Below are positions 21,986 through 33,894 of a stretch of DNA of 64,000 nt, in pieces. Position 1 is the stretch's first letter. Each line of letters starts with the position of its first letter. A model generated the notes under the pieces. The model was not told where the DNA came from. It was given only the letters and a program-made list of their open reading frames with translations, and searched no databases. The position numbers were made by a program, and so were the translations under genes. The stretch comes from Siphonodentalium dalli (Eukaryota > Mollusca > Scaphopoda > Gadilida > Siphonodentaliidae), in NCBI GenBank assembly GCA_032622095.1, contig CP136061.1:216286373-216350372 (forward strand). Reading direction: 5' to 3'.

Positions 21986-23473
21986 ATATACACTAATCAA
22001 CACGGAACATTTCAAGTGTGGGGAACACGTGCAGGTCCCCAATACAAAAATTTACACCGCCCCAATATAGGCCTACACAGCACAGGAGTGTGTATTATCC
22101 GGGGTGAGACTGTGGGGGTGGTGTCATTTTATTTTATTTTGGGACATGTGGTGGGGAGTAGGTCATTTCGGACCATTACTGTTACCCTTCGAAAAAAAAA
22201 CTCATACTCGATTGTGAGTCAAATCGTAACCTGTTCAACTCGTAACCTCATGAGTCATCTCGTACCCGCCTCATTTTCTTTATATGTGGGCATAATATAC
22301 AAGCCCATACCCCCCATTTCTCACCTTAGTTTGATATGTACATTCCTTTACATGGTTGATGACCAATTATATAGTCTGTAAATATATAGGTTGAAATGGT
22401 TTATGAAAAATGCATGACTCATCCCATGAACATCGCGAAGGCTTACCGTTGACTTCCATTCAATCCATGCAAATCTCTGACTTGTGGTGTGGATTGAAAC
22501 AGTATAATTTTTTTATGACACCCAAATCAGTTACGAGTTGATATTAAAAAGAGTATGAAGTTCGAATGTATATGAAATGACTATAACCTGAGATATGCAG
22601 TGCACTATAAATAATGAATTCATCAGTTGTCGATAATAATCGCATCATGCATATCATAAAATGGAGGCTTTTAAATGGTGAAGTTTCTCGTCCACACTCA
22701 GATGAAATGGGAATATCAGTGGTCGATGTAAATAAGATAAGATAAGATGATTTTATGATGTTTTTTATGTTGTTTTTTTTAGTACAAATGTTGTTCGTGT
22801 CTGCACTTTTACGTTCACCAATACAGCCATGGCATAGCCAGAGGACTCAACTATATAACCAGGCCTTCACACATATTTAGAGCCTGGCTATGACACTCTG
22901 TTTACATGATATTGCAGTTTCCAGAATTCCATATTATTTCTTGTGGTTATAGTTTTCAGGATTACATATATACATATTATATCTACGTTGGTATATATAA
23001 ATTATATTTTTGTGTTCAATGTATGGTTATTGTTTGTTTCATCTTTGGGTAATACACTTTTGTTTATATGGTATATACATGCAAGACACTTTTCCCACAA
23101 TATTACCTCGGCGATGCTCCGTGGCGATTGGTCGAAAATATATAGCCTATACCCCCGGCACATATTATAGTTCTTGTGATGAAGCGGATTAATATATGTA
23201 TGTGGGAGGGGGTGCTAACCACAATATCTAGTGATTATCTCCAAACGATAATGTTATACATACAGGAGAGCATTTATTTAAGTAGCGTAGATCTCTCTCA
23301 GATCCTCTGCAATGTGTTGTAATTTTAATTTCGCCAGGAGCAACCTATATATAAACGTTGCGGCAAATTCTAAGCAACAAACTACGATTTTCGGCGCTGT
23401 ATCTAGTTTAGTCGGAAATCTTCCATATACATATACACATGCATATATCCTCCAATATCCCCTTCAAAATTAG
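21986..23473. other. Unassigned sequence
   Basis: About 1.5 kb. A 121-codon frame at 22016-22381 shows no domain. One TAGGCCTA palindrome lies at about 22066. No gene recognised. Confidence 0.4.
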
Positions 23474-23517
23474 GTATATGCACAGCTTGGAGGCTCACAC
23501 AAGCCATGTGCACTTAA

Positions 23518-23997
23518 AGGCCCACTTAATTTTCGAGTCTCCGATTATTTTTGTATAGTGACTTGATATACTGTTTTAATAACAATCTATGACATAAAAT
23601 ATGATTAAAATACTATAATTCATTACTATTTGAAACATCTGTGTCTCAGAAGATGCCCACAGAGAAATAGAAAACTGCTGAAGACTCCCCAACCCCCCCC
23701 CCCCCCCCTGGCACCCAGAATGCAACAGAATTCAAACGTTTTCAATGAAAGGGGAAGAACTCAATCTTTAATATATAGAGTTATTCCCCCTGCATTGAAA
23801 ATAATACTGAGTTTTACTTCAATCTTGATGACAAAACGCGTTGGCAACTCAAAAAAAAAAACATGTCCACAGTTTATGACACCGGATAAGTTGATAATAC
23901 AATGTTTTGGAGCTTCCTCTTTCAAATGGTACCGTATGTATAATATGGCATCTATTTTATATAAAGTAATCTGGGGGTTCGAAAATTAAGTGGACCT
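23518..23997. mobile_element. AGGCCCACTTAATTTTCGA element, copy 2, single 48-bp unit
   Basis: Collinear with 10150-11200 but with only one copy of the 48-bp unit (about 23929-23979) and a C-run near 23693. TTAA flanks at 23514-23517 and 23998-24001. Confidence 0.9.
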
Positions 23998-24001
23998 TTA
24001 A

Positions 24002-24046
24002 CCCGTTCTTTAATAGATATGTATACAGGTGTATTAAAGAACGGGT
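24002..24046. repeat. Small hairpin (AACCCGTTCTTTAATA arms)
   Basis: AACCCGTTCTTTAATA and TATTAAAGAACGGGTT form a perfect 16-bp stem. It abuts the right TTAA of the preceding element. Confidence 0.75.
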
Positions 24047-24088
24047 TATTTGCACATGACTTGTGTGAGCCTCCAAGCTGTGCATATA

Positions 24089-25305
24089 TGTATGCTCCAG
24101 TCGGGGAATTCCCCCCCCCCCCCGCCCCCAAAAAATAAGTCATTGCGGAATCGCAAAGTTTCACAAAGCTAATTAAAAAGTCACCCTGAATGCATACGAT
24201 AAACTGTAGGTTTTGCGATGTATATCGATTGCATCTATATATAATTTAAATTCCTTATGCATTCTATAACCGTATACTTGCACTCAAAATAACTAAAATT
24301 CTTTTATAATTTGGACCAAAATCTGCTCGCAATGTGACTGTCGACGGAAACAGTTTACAAACGGATGCTACTCCAAATCTTTGACTTTTGCCTATGGGTT
24401 GGGTATATAATCTAGGAATTTTAAATAAAATTAATAATAAAAATAATAATATAAAAATACCAAACAAATTGTTTGCAACGAAATAAGCCGACATGTGCAT
24501 GGCCAGGTCGATCCATCCTATATACCGGTAGGCCTTTGTATGATGGATATGAAATATTAATGAGCTCCGTGCATGTATAATTGCTGGGTCCGATATTTAC
24601 CGCTGTTGTTTGATATTATGTCAGATTTGACACACTGGTGTTTAATTATTGCACTCGTGTTAATTTCCCCACGGGGTAATCTAGAGGCCACAATGGAGAA
24701 CTGTATATATTCATCTCATATGCACGGCAATAGGTCAGGGTGGTCAGCTTCAGAAATAATTACATAACATGCAGAGGGGGGTAATAATCACCGATCTACT
24801 GGCGGTGGAATTGAACTAATGACGAAAATAAACACTCGTGAAGTCTGCTTACGCCTAATTGGCCCACAGGGACAGGGGATCGTGGGTGGATAAGTCCCAC
24901 TGTTTAAACAGAAAGGGATCAAAATACGCCAATGGCTGATACCATATGACAGACATCGGATGTTTCTGCCAAATAGCTGACAAGTCTTAATGTCGTAATG
25001 AGCTATAGATGTTAATTGTCATGTGGATGGCATGCATTCACTGAGTGCATAACAGAGCAAAAGCTGTCACTGTCATCTAAAGAGGAAATCAGTGGGCACA
25101 CATGCAGCGGCTTTCAGAATATTCTGCCGGGTATACACACAGCTTGTGTTAAAAGTGCATGCATGGGAATGGATACGTGGGTTCTCAGTATTATGCGCGT
25201 GAACAAATTATGCATATATATTATCAAAATGACGATCTTTGCACTCACGTGACCCAATTTAACTTAGCCCCGTGTATTTACTTCATTTATGGGTATATCT
25301 TATAT
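24089..25305. other. Unassigned sequence
   Basis: About 1.2 kb of AT-rich DNA with a C-run at about 24111. Short frames only. Confidence 0.4.
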
Positions 25306-25309
25306 TTAA

Positions 25310-25779
25310 AGGTACTCAATCCGATCAGAGGGTCCCCATCTCAACAACAACAATCCGATCAGAGGGTCCTATATTACTATTTATTTGGCTTTGGGGGTAA
25401 CAAATATTTGATTCGAGTCGAGGAACCCATCAAACAAAGCTCACAGTTATTAGATATTGATTTTTTGAAATTTGTTATTTTCTCGAGATGAGTACTAATA
25501 ATTGCGTTAAATTTCGTAATCTGCTCGAGATGTGTACACCAAAACACTATTCAAACAGACAAGGATGGATAACTCTAAAATCAAGTGGTAATAATAACGC
25601 AATTTTGACTGTGTTCTGGGCCAGAAAGTATTCCCGATAATGAAAAATAATAGATTTCTAAAATCGATATCTAACAAATCTGAGCTTTGATGGGTGATTC
25701 CTCGACTCGAATCAAATATTTTTGACCTCCGAAGCCATTGAAATAGTAATTGAGAGGAGTTTTATCGGATTGAGTACCT
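25310..25779. mobile_element. TTAA foldback 'GGTACTCAATCCG', copy 2
   Basis: AGGTACTCAATCCGATCAGA at the left and CGGATTGAGTACCT at the right, with TTAA at 25306-25309 and 25780-25783. The arms are more diverged than in copy 1 and the centre is rearranged. Confidence 0.88.
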
Positions 25780-25783
25780 TTAA

Positions 25784-26660
25784 TTTGTTTCGGATGTTAA
25801 AGACGTATTACGGACTTGTTCGAGTTCGTGAAACTGATGTTAGTATTCAGACGTTATACCAACCTGGATAATGTAACATTCTACTAACATCGCCGAAAAT
25901 TTCAAAGAAATCGACCATACGACTCAGTAGAAACCATCGTCAAAATTACGCTTAATTGTAAATATTTACATCTGGATTAGGGACGCAACAATCGGCGACA
26001 AACAAACACAAATGATTTCAGCCATCCAGATTCAGTGCATTTAATTTATATATCAGAATGCCGGTGTGTGTTGGCTATTGGGATTAATATTCGTGAAAAG
26101 AACAACTTTGAGCAAGATATATAATTCTCCATTTCTATTGGATCACCATATATACCGGAGTGTTTCACATCACTTTAACATTAACGAGAAATAAAAGTGG
26201 TCGCATACCATGCGGGTCTCTTAGATTGCCATTAAAGTAAAGAGGTGTACTCAATTATGATAATGAGATCATGAATGTGTCGTTTGTCTCTGTGGGAAAG
26301 CATGCATGGTCGACTTAACTTTATTTTATACATTTATCAGAGAGAATATAGAGGATCACCACCGAGTTATATTGGGATACAAGATTTTATGAAACGAGTT
26401 TGATAAATTCTTATATCCCAACATAACGATTTGAAGATATGTTATATCAGTGGGAGTTATTGTCACGACAACTCCATCCACGCGTATACAGTTGAGTTGG
26501 GGATAGTGAGGCGAAGTACTTTCCTTTCTTCTCATTCCAGAAAAAGTCACACAAATTCAAGATGACGCCCAAAACAGCGACCAGAAATTGAAAAAATCAT
26601 CAAAAACCCCTTTTTGCCCAACTTTACTTTGTAAAGTTTGAGCTACTGTCATGGGTTGGT
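25784..26660. other. Unassigned sequence
   Basis: About 880 bp without recognised genes. A short imperfect inverted repeat (TATATTGGGATACAAGAT / TTCTTATATCCCAACATA) lies at about 26368-26425. Confidence 0.4.
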
Positions 26661-26689
26661 ATCCGTCGTCCGTGCATGCGTACGTATTA

Positions 26690-27070
26690 CACGAGCATGC
26701 ACATATACGTACGTCCGTTAGCACGGGCTACAGGTCGTAACGTTGGTCGAATCATTATGAAATGTGTCTTGACTGTTGAAATTGACATGCAGATGGGAAA
26801 CGAGTCATTTTGGGATAATTCGGCACACACACAAAAAAACATGGCCGCCAGTGGCCATCTTGGATTTCAAACTTCAATCCATTGGCACGGCTACAGGCCA
26901 TACCGTTCGGGATCATCGTTACATTTGCCATGTACGTTGATGTTTATCATGGAAGTTGACATTGACATGTAGATGGGAGCGAGTCATGTTGGGGGTCATT
27001 CGGTCAAAAACATGGTCGCCAGATTTCAATTTAGAATCCATTGACATTACATGCAGTCCGCAGTTATCGG
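26690..27070. repeat. Two diverged ~175-bp tandem repeats
   Basis: GAAATTGACATGCAGATGGG...CGAGTCATTTTGGG...AAACATGGCCGCCAG near 26776 recurs as GACATTGACATGTAGATGGG...CGAGTCATGTTGGG...AAACATGGTCGCCAG near 26955. A 98-codon frame spanning it is not supported. Confidence 0.7.
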
Positions 27071-27290
27071 AGAATTGCTTAGGACCACCTTTAGAACCTT
27101 TAGATGGGAGCTATCGAATTTGATCTATTTTCGGCAGCCATCTTAGATTTTAGTCTCTGCATGACTAAATTCTTTGGTACACCATACAGCCCACATCCCT
27201 GATACGATCAACACCAAACTAAAAAATGACGGTAATAAACTGTCAATATTGTGAAAGTTACCCGTTTTATTCCATAAAAACTATGGGAGG

Positions 27291-27726
27291 CCAAATTCAC
27301 ATTTAATAGCCAATTATACTTAAGCATAACGCATTATGCTTAAGAGTAATGCATTTATGCATATGCGTAAGCGTAATTCGTTACGCTTAATCATAATTTA
27401 ATTATGCTTAATCATATAATTTCATTTTGCTTATGCATAATGGCATTACGATTAAGCATATAATGCCATTACGCTTAAGCGTAATTAAGATTTCCATTAC
27501 ACTTAAGCATAAAAACTCCCCTGGAGCTGAAATGGATGCAACCAATTACTGATGCTAGTAACCTTTGATATATATTTACCTTAGATGTTACAATTATATG
27601 TAAGATATATAGTATAAGGCTGTGGAAACCTATGAATTTAGTTGTGAGTAAGGCAATTAGGCTTAAGTGTATTAAATTTTGGCTTAAGCGTAATTAGCTA
27701 TTAAATGTGAATATGTCCTCACATAG
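27291..27726. mobile_element. Palindrome-array foldback, copy 3 (ATGCTTAAGCAT core)
   Basis: Left end CTATGGGAGGCCAAATTC matches the copies at 19.7-20.4 kb, and the right end is TGTGAATATGTCCTCACATAG. The inner units are different: TTATGCTTAAGCATAA-like with GTAAGCGTAATTACG variants. AAAA lies on both flanks. Confidence 0.8.
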
Positions 27727-27941
27727 AAAACATTATATTTGTTCTGAACTTCGCAAAAGTTGTCAACTGAAAGTGGTATAATTAATAGTTCATTGTTGGC
27801 AAGCGTCATGCAATATTATGGGACGTAAACGAGAAAGATTTATACGCTCGATTGCTTTCAGAAGACAATCTCTATATATCGTTAACAAATATTTGGCGAT
27901 ATGATGGTATCGATATCTCTTAAATTGGGGTAACTATATTC

Positions 27942-28096
27942 AAGAAATAACTTGAAGATGGATTGGGGTCATTGGATTTTTATCGGCAGAGTAAGTAAAC
28001 AAAGTATTTGAATCCCGAGGGGATTCACACGAACCTTGTTTAATTACTCCAGCTGTCAAAACCAATTACCCCAAATCGATCTTCAAGTAATTTCTT
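27942..28096. mobile_element. Foldback element, ~34-bp arms
   Basis: AAGAAATAACTTGAAGATGG (27942) is complementary to CGATCTTCAAGTAATTTCTT (28077-28096). The central GAATCCCGAGGGGATTC adds a second short stem. Confidence 0.75.
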
Positions 28097-28131
28097 ATAT
28101 ATCATATACCAACTCGTTTTAATAGAAATAA

Positions 28132-28587
28132 AGGTACTCAATCCGATCAGACGGTCCCCATACCATCAAACTACAACAACAACATTACTTCAAATTACGC
28201 TTATAGTTATCACAATCGATTTATTGCAACAAAATAATGCCAACCACTGTCAACTATGGTATCAAATTTCACAAAACTTGTTATTTATAAACATTTTGTT
28301 CAACAAAATATGTCCGTATTATCACTAAAGTATCACGAAATTTGATCGTATTACCACTTGATTTTACAGTTATCCATCTTCATCCGCAATTTTGTCCGAG
28401 ACCTTCCGTTTGACCACGTATCTTTGGGCCACATATTATTACACATCTCGAGAAATAACAAACTTCAAAAATCGATATCTGATCACTCTGAGCTTTGATG
28501 GATGGGTTCCTCGACTTTAATCAAATATTTTTTACCCCCGAAGCCAAAGAAATAGTAATTTAGGAACGTCTGTTCGGATTGAGTACC
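28132..28587. mobile_element. Foldback 'GGTACTCAATCCG', copy 3
   Basis: AGGTACTCAATCCGATCAGA to GGATTGAGTACCT. The inner sequence is partly replaced, and the flanks (AATAA left, TTTTC right) do not keep TTAA, so this copy is decayed or rearranged. Confidence 0.8.
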
Positions 28588-29034
28588 TTTTTCAAAACTA
28601 CCAAAACAATTGTAAGTAACATATTGTTCAAACTCCAACACGCAGCGAGTGCGTGCGCATGCGCATGCGTATGATCGGCTTGAAGTGATGTAGGTGGTTC
28701 GTCGCATTTTATGTATGAAGTGGAGACTGCAGTTATTGGTTGATAAACCTCGGAAACGTTCGTGTATATAGTATGGCGATTTGTAATGACTCTTATCTTC
28801 GGGCGCTATAATTGTGTGAATAAGAGGGTTTGTGATTATTACGCCACCGTAGTGTGGTGTTTCTAGCTTTTGGTTTTTTGATATCGCATGGTCGATCGAT
28901 AATTCACTGGGTGATTGTACATTCGGCAAACCTCGTCAGATTCCGTCACCGTTTCATCGTACCGATAATTACGAGAGTACAACTAAGATTGGCACATGTG
29001 TTTACGTCACCGGTGTAATTGTGGGGACATGCTT
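28588..29034. other. Unassigned sequence
   Basis: About 450 bp. A 148-codon minus-strand frame (28483-28929) ends inside the foldback and shows no motif, so I do not call it a gene. Confidence 0.4.
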
Positions 29035-29040
29035 CTATTA

Positions 29041-29790
29041 TGAAGGTTTGCTATCCCGAAGGTCCGCTATTCCGAAGGTTCTCTATTCCGAAGGTTTTTG
29101 TTATTTTTAGGTTAATTCTATATTTTAAAGTATTGAGACTAATTTGAGAGGGTTCATTTTCACAAAGATTCTTTATATGGAGTGTGCGCTCACATCCGAA
29201 CTGATCATGCGCGCACACCGATACAGATACAGGAGGAAATAACTTAACTTAGAACATTAAATGTGATTTTGTTTTGTTTTCGCTGGTTTTCTTGAGATTT
29301 TATGTCATTACGTGGGCCCATACCTTTGAATTCTTGGCATATACTATGAATGTTGTGGTATATATGGACCCTCCCGCATTGGGACATGACATAGGTTCAG
29401 TTGACTTAAGTGGTGTTCTGTGTGTGCTCCAATTTGGAGTTCAATATTTTAAGGGCCAAGTTTAGAATTTTATGGGTCCATACCTTTGAACTCTGGGCAT
29501 ATAATATGAATATTGGGGGGCATGTCTCTATTCCGAAGGTTCACTATACCGAAGGTCCACTATTCCGAAATTTCTCTGAATGTTCGCTATTCCGAAGGTT
29601 CACCAATCCGAAGGTTCGTTATTCCGAAAGATTTTTTTTATTTTAAGGTTAATTCTATATTCTAAAGTAACGAGAGGGTTCATTATCACGAAGATTCTTT
29701 TTATGAAGGAAATAATGTAAAACATTAAATGTGATTTTGTTTTGTTTTCGAGGGTTTTCTTGAGTTTAATGTCATTACGTATGACCTTAT
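29041..29790. repeat. ~480-bp direct duplication with TATTCCGAAGGTTC minisatellite
   Basis: CTATTCCGAAGGTTC-type 15-16-mers recur four times at 29041-29098 and about seven times at 29527-29630. After each cluster the sequence is again similar: GGTTAATTCTATATT, GAGAGGGTTCATT, TGTGATTTTGTTTTGTTTTC. So 29041-29310 and 29521-29780 are duplicates. Confidence 0.85.
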
Positions 29791-30033
29791 TTCTCATTAC
29801 ATATTCACGCCAAGGAGCCCACACAATTGCTATGTTACGATGCGATTTAATGTGATTATGTGTGACCTAATATCTCAATAATCTGAGGCAAGAGTACGCC
29901 TGCTAAAGGCGAATTATAACAGTTGGGGGTATAACGCTCAATAAATACTGGAGGCTATAACAAACTGCGCAGTAGAATATCGCTGAATGGACGAGTATGA
30001 GATGAGCCTAAATGCAATTGTGACTTTGTTTAA

Positions 30034-30145
30034 AGGCCCACTTAATTTTCGAGTCATTAATTTTTTATAGTATATACGGTTTTAATAACAATTTATGCCA
30101 TAAAATTTGAATAAACTACTATAATTCATCACCATTTGAAAGGCA
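30034..30145. mobile_element. AGGCCCACTTAATTTTCGA element, copy 3, left fragment
   Basis: AGGCCCACTTAATTTTCGAG preceded by TTAA (30030-30033). It matches copies 1 and 2 to about 30140, then homology stops. The right end is missing. Confidence 0.8.
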
Positions 30146-30247
30146 GAATACTTCTATCTCCTAGTTTGAAACACCTTCAAAATACCGCGTCGTATATCTA
30201 GCAATTAGCAACCAACATGTCCTCCTCGGCTTTCCATAGAATTCAAC

Positions 30248-30750
30248 GTAATTTGATACTTATGGGTATTTGTGTCAGGGAAGTGTTTTGAACGGGTCAA
30301 ATCGTGACCCCGACCTGACCTTGACCATTAAAACTGTCAATGCAAGGTCATTTTGGGTAAAACGGACAAATTTCGGCGAAATTTGATACCTAGGGATACT
30401 TTGGTCCGAGGAGAGTTTTGAACGGGTCAAATCGTGACCTCGGCCTGACCTTGACCTTCAATATGGCCAATCAAAGGTCAACTCGGATAAAACGGATAGA
30501 TTTCGACGAAATTTGATACCTATGGGTACTTTTGTCGGGGGGGGGTGTTTTGGACGGGTCAAATCATGGCTCTGACCTTACCTTGACCTTCAAAATTGTT
30601 AATTAAAGGTCAAGTTGGGTAAAACGGACGGATTTCGACGAAATTTGATACCTATGGGTAGTTTTCTACGGGTGGGGGTGTTTTGGACTGGACAAATCAT
30701 GACCCTGACCTGACCTTGACTTTCGAAATAGTCAATTGAAGGTCAAATCG
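30248..30750. repeat. Four ~130-bp tandem repeats containing AGGTCA-type half-sites
   Basis: AATTTGATACCTATGGGTA blocks recur at about 30250, 30381, 30510 and 30640. Each unit has GACCTGACCTTGACC, that is TCAAGGTCAGGTC on the other strand. No ORF spans it. Confidence 0.85.
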
Positions 30751-31009
30751 CACCTTTCACCGGAAAGCAGATGGGAAACAGCCCGGGTGAAGTCGGGCCT
30801 ATCAGCTTGTGTAATAAAGAAGACAGTTTGATGAAAGTAATGTATGCCACGAGAAACGGGAAAACTTGAAATATGGAAGTACGCAAATTTCCCGCATAAA
30901 ATTTGAAAGCTAGTTTATAGAATAATTGTATTATTATTTATATTTATGGCTAATAATACGATCTTGGTGGCGTTACCATTTCTGACTATGGTTTTCTTGT
31001 CTATATCTG

Positions 31010-31330
31010 TGTTTGCGAATGTCTGTCTGTCTGTGTTCTATATACCATCTATATAGATGACACTAAAGGGGTCTATAACAGGGGTACCCTTTTGCGAGGA
31101 AGATAATGGTGCGGGTGAGAATTTTCTAAAGTGACGCTGTTGTTTTCAGGGGCAGAAAATGGGAGGGGCAGTAAACAATTCTGACGCCGATTCCCGCCAA
31201 ACTTATAGACATAATCGTCTCCATGACATGAGGAATCTATTGACTATTGGTGTGTTTAAAGATTCGAGTCAGTGGGGGGGGGGGGCATGGAAGGGGAGAA
31301 GGCCACCAACATTGATAAAGATATTTTTAG
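31010..31330 (+). repeat. Dispersed repeat with CTGT leader, single unit
   Basis: CTGTCTGTCTGTGTTCTATA followed by AAGGGGTCTATAACAGGGGT, GTGACGCTGTTGTTTTCAGG, CATAATCGTCTCCATGACAT. The same order occurs, in the opposite orientation and in several units, at 37850-39110. It contains a G-run at about 31274. Confidence 0.8.
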
Positions 31331-31902
31331 CTTCTCCATGATACAAGGAATCTAATCGTATGACTTAAAGACGCCAAATTGGTGTCGTTTGATTTGAGGA
31401 ACGGGGACGCACTAAATTTGATAATAATTGGTTTAGTCGCCGATTACCACGGTGCATGTATACCAGATGGATGGGTAACATACTAATTAAGTATGCATAT
31501 GTTCTCTCTATAAATATAATATTGACCCCGGTTTGCCCCTCACCTGCTTCAGTTAATTAAAGGTATATATATGTACATATAATATAACTCCATCAATCAC
31601 TTATATATAAGTAACCAGAAGGGATTGCGCATATACTATATATCCCCCGAATATTCATATATGATTGGTATATCAAACTGGTGCACATTTACATATAACT
31701 ATATATGCTGTAGGCAGTATGGTAGATATATGCATGCAGTGCACGTATTCTAAAATAGATTTTTATCGTGACGCTCGTGTCACCGTGGACCAGGCCACAT
31801 CCAATGTTTATGACAGTTTATATAAATACAGTTAATGACGCTGAGATTCCTGACAACTATAACAATGTGTATTTTTTGCTTGCAATGTTATGGAAATGAA
31901 TC
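31331..31902. other. Unassigned AT-rich sequence
   Basis: Dominated by TATATA-rich stretches, with no ORF and no named repeat. Confidence 0.4.
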
Positions 31903-31906
31903 TTAA

Positions 31907-32000
31907 AGGTGCTCAATCCGATTCGATGGTCCCCATATAATCAGATTCCAACAACAACATTTTTTAAAAGCAGCTTCAGCTATCAGAATCGATTAAAGCT
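31907..32000. mobile_element. Foldback 'GGTACTCAATCCG', fragment 4
   Basis: AGGTGCTCAATCCGATTCGA preceded by TTAA (31903-31906), then CCAACAACAACATT as in copy 3. No right end found. Confidence 0.6.
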
Positions 32001-33195
32001 TTTGTTGTAAATTCGGTTACTTATCAAGTCACCGTTGGCATTTCACCCATGCAGGCTACGAACAACAAATAAACGAGATACGGAACTAGTATATACGTTA
32101 ACTAAATATACTGTGAGGGTCCCTATATGTATGCATTATAGCTCAGTAGCTCACCGTATACTAACAATGCTATAGTTGAACAATCACCTGTTGTTTTGCA
32201 ACATAATGGTTTTCCAAATTGTCTCCGAGGACAAGCTGTGCTGTTTTAGTTCGTTCCAATGGGGACGTACAAATTTGCTATTTACATAACTTTGTATATA
32301 TGTGGTCGAAAGTTAATATTTTGACAGGGGCGCTGGGCGCATTATAGCACTGAATCAATTTGAGAAGTGTCAATCGTTGTGTAACGTTATAAGCTGACAG
32401 CGTGGAGTTTCATGTCGGACTTCTAAAGGAGCCGCCTGTGAGTGCAAGGTGATAATTGGATAATTAGCAAACATGTAATTTACCTGCTTGCATGAGGTTT
32501 GTTGACCAGCCATATATGGCCATCGAATAATAGGCGAGTAAACGGTACAAGTTCAGGCGTGCATGGTATACAAAGGACAGATTGCGTGATATTGCATAAT
32601 CTTATTATCCGTGGAGACACTGTGGAACCAGTCATTATGGTAATGCAGTTTGTTCACCCTGACCCGTAGTGTACGTGGACTCCAAAGGCCAAGAAATAAT
32701 TTACCAGTATATATTTACCAGTATAGCTCATGCATGTCAGAGTTATGGAGGCACGGACTCAGTTTGAGTGTTCATTGCTTCATATATATTTGCTTAACTC
32801 AGTGAGCGTGAACATATTCTCATTTCTTATCGAAATGGCATGGTACATTGAAATATCAGCATTATATATAGTATATATAGAACCGCCACTTTATATATAC
32901 ACGCAGTACATGACCACGGGAGCTAAATGTGTCTATTCTGAGATATCGGTTAATGAATTTCTATAGTTCAGATTGCTTTGGACTGCATGCATCCCAATGT
33001 CATTATATTGGCTTTCATTAACATATAATATGATTTGTTTTATATCTGGGGAATACAAATGTGTTTATATCAAAGTATTCAGCTGAAATGCATTCGATTT
33101 TGTTGCATGTGCACTGAACGTGGCACAAAGTTCATCCAAGATTGAGACATGCACGCTCTGAGTATCTGCATGAGATTGAATAAAATTAGTGTAAA
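32001..33195. other. Unassigned; includes a dispersed repeat fragment
   Basis: 32750-32830 (GCACGGACTCAGTTTGAGTG..CATTGCTTCA..AGTGAGCGTGAA) resembles 59570-59645 and, more weakly, 40215-40320. Otherwise no feature is recognised. Confidence 0.45.
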
Positions 33196-33199
33196 ATAC

Positions 33200-33407
33200 A
33201 GGGGACTGTAACGCGCTCCGCTGCCCGCCCCCTTTTGCGCTGCCCATATACGCGCCTGCTTCACGTTAATGGTAGTATAATAAGGACCTTATTGTACTAC
33301 CGCTAACGTGAAGCAGGCGCGTATACATATAGAAGCGGCGTATATATGAGCAGCGCAAATGGGGGGCGGGCAGCGGAGCGCGTTACAGGCCCCTGTGGTG
33401 TAAAACG
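33200..33407. mobile_element. GC-rich foldback, ~95-bp arms
   Basis: CAGGGGACTGTAACGCGCTC at the left pairs with GAGCGCGTTACAGGCCCCTG at the right. The arms continue through CCGCTGCCCGCCCCC and GCGCCTGCTTCACGTTA to a centre at about 33293. Unusually GC-rich for this AT-rich window. Confidence 0.85.
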
Positions 33408-33654
33408 TCATTGAAAAGCTCGCAAACAAAATGGATATTGTAGATACTCTGGCAGCGAGTGGAGCGAACCAGTCATTATTGCTTTGGCTGCATTAGTTCC
33501 TCTCTGTCAGAGCGTTGGCACGAGTGAGTTGTGCGGACTGTAACCTTTATTGGGAGCATCCGTCCTCGTGCTAATGCCGGCGAGTGAGACGGTTTTGGAT
33601 TAGGCTTAGGACGGACAATGGAGCTAATCCCTGCATGACGCCGCGTTGGCTGCA

Positions 33655-33894
33655 ATGCAAAGATCTCAAATAGTGGACACTGTTAGTTGGAATCTCCAAT
33701 CTAACAGGGGCTATTTGGTTCTTTGCGTTGAATTCCGGACAGAGGATGCTGGTATCCAGAGATCTTCTACCCGGAGCAGGAACACCGAGACCAGCCGTGA
33801 CTTGAAGAAGGGGCCTCCAAAGAAAAAGACACCAGCTATAGATGGAGAAGGGACGCCGCCAGACGGGCAAAGTGGAAGAAGAAGATGGGGGTGA
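33655..33894 (+). CDS. Short upstream ORF, basic and proline-rich, overlapping the next ORF
   Basis: ATG at 33655 opens about 79 codons. The C-terminal part (KKGPPKKKTPAIDGEGTPP and GRRRWG) is basic and proline-rich. Its TGA (33892-33894) overlaps the ATG of the next ORF in ATGGGGGTGA, which contains a G5 run. It may be the N-terminal part of one ancestral ORF broken by a 1-nt shift, or a real separate small ORF. Composition matches the following ORF. Unknown family. Confidence 0.3.
   Translation: MQRSQIVDTVSWNLQSNRGYLVLCVEFRTEDAGIQRSSTRSRNTETSRDLKKGPPKKKTPAIDGEGTPPDGQSGRRRWG

Larger units (their letters stand above)
23474..24088. mobile_element. Old foldback split by two nested insertions
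   Basis: Outer arms TATGCACAGCTTGGAGGCTC (23477) and GAGCCTCCAAGCTGTGCATA (ending about 24086) pair over ~38 bp. Inside are the AGGCCCACTTAA element (23518-23997) and a small hairpin (24002-24046), so three layers are stacked here. Confidence 0.8.

Noticed and set aside
28483-28929. 148-aa minus-strand ORF
   Set aside because: Its last third is the arm of the GGTACTCAATCCG foldback and the rest has no motif or conserved look; likely chance.
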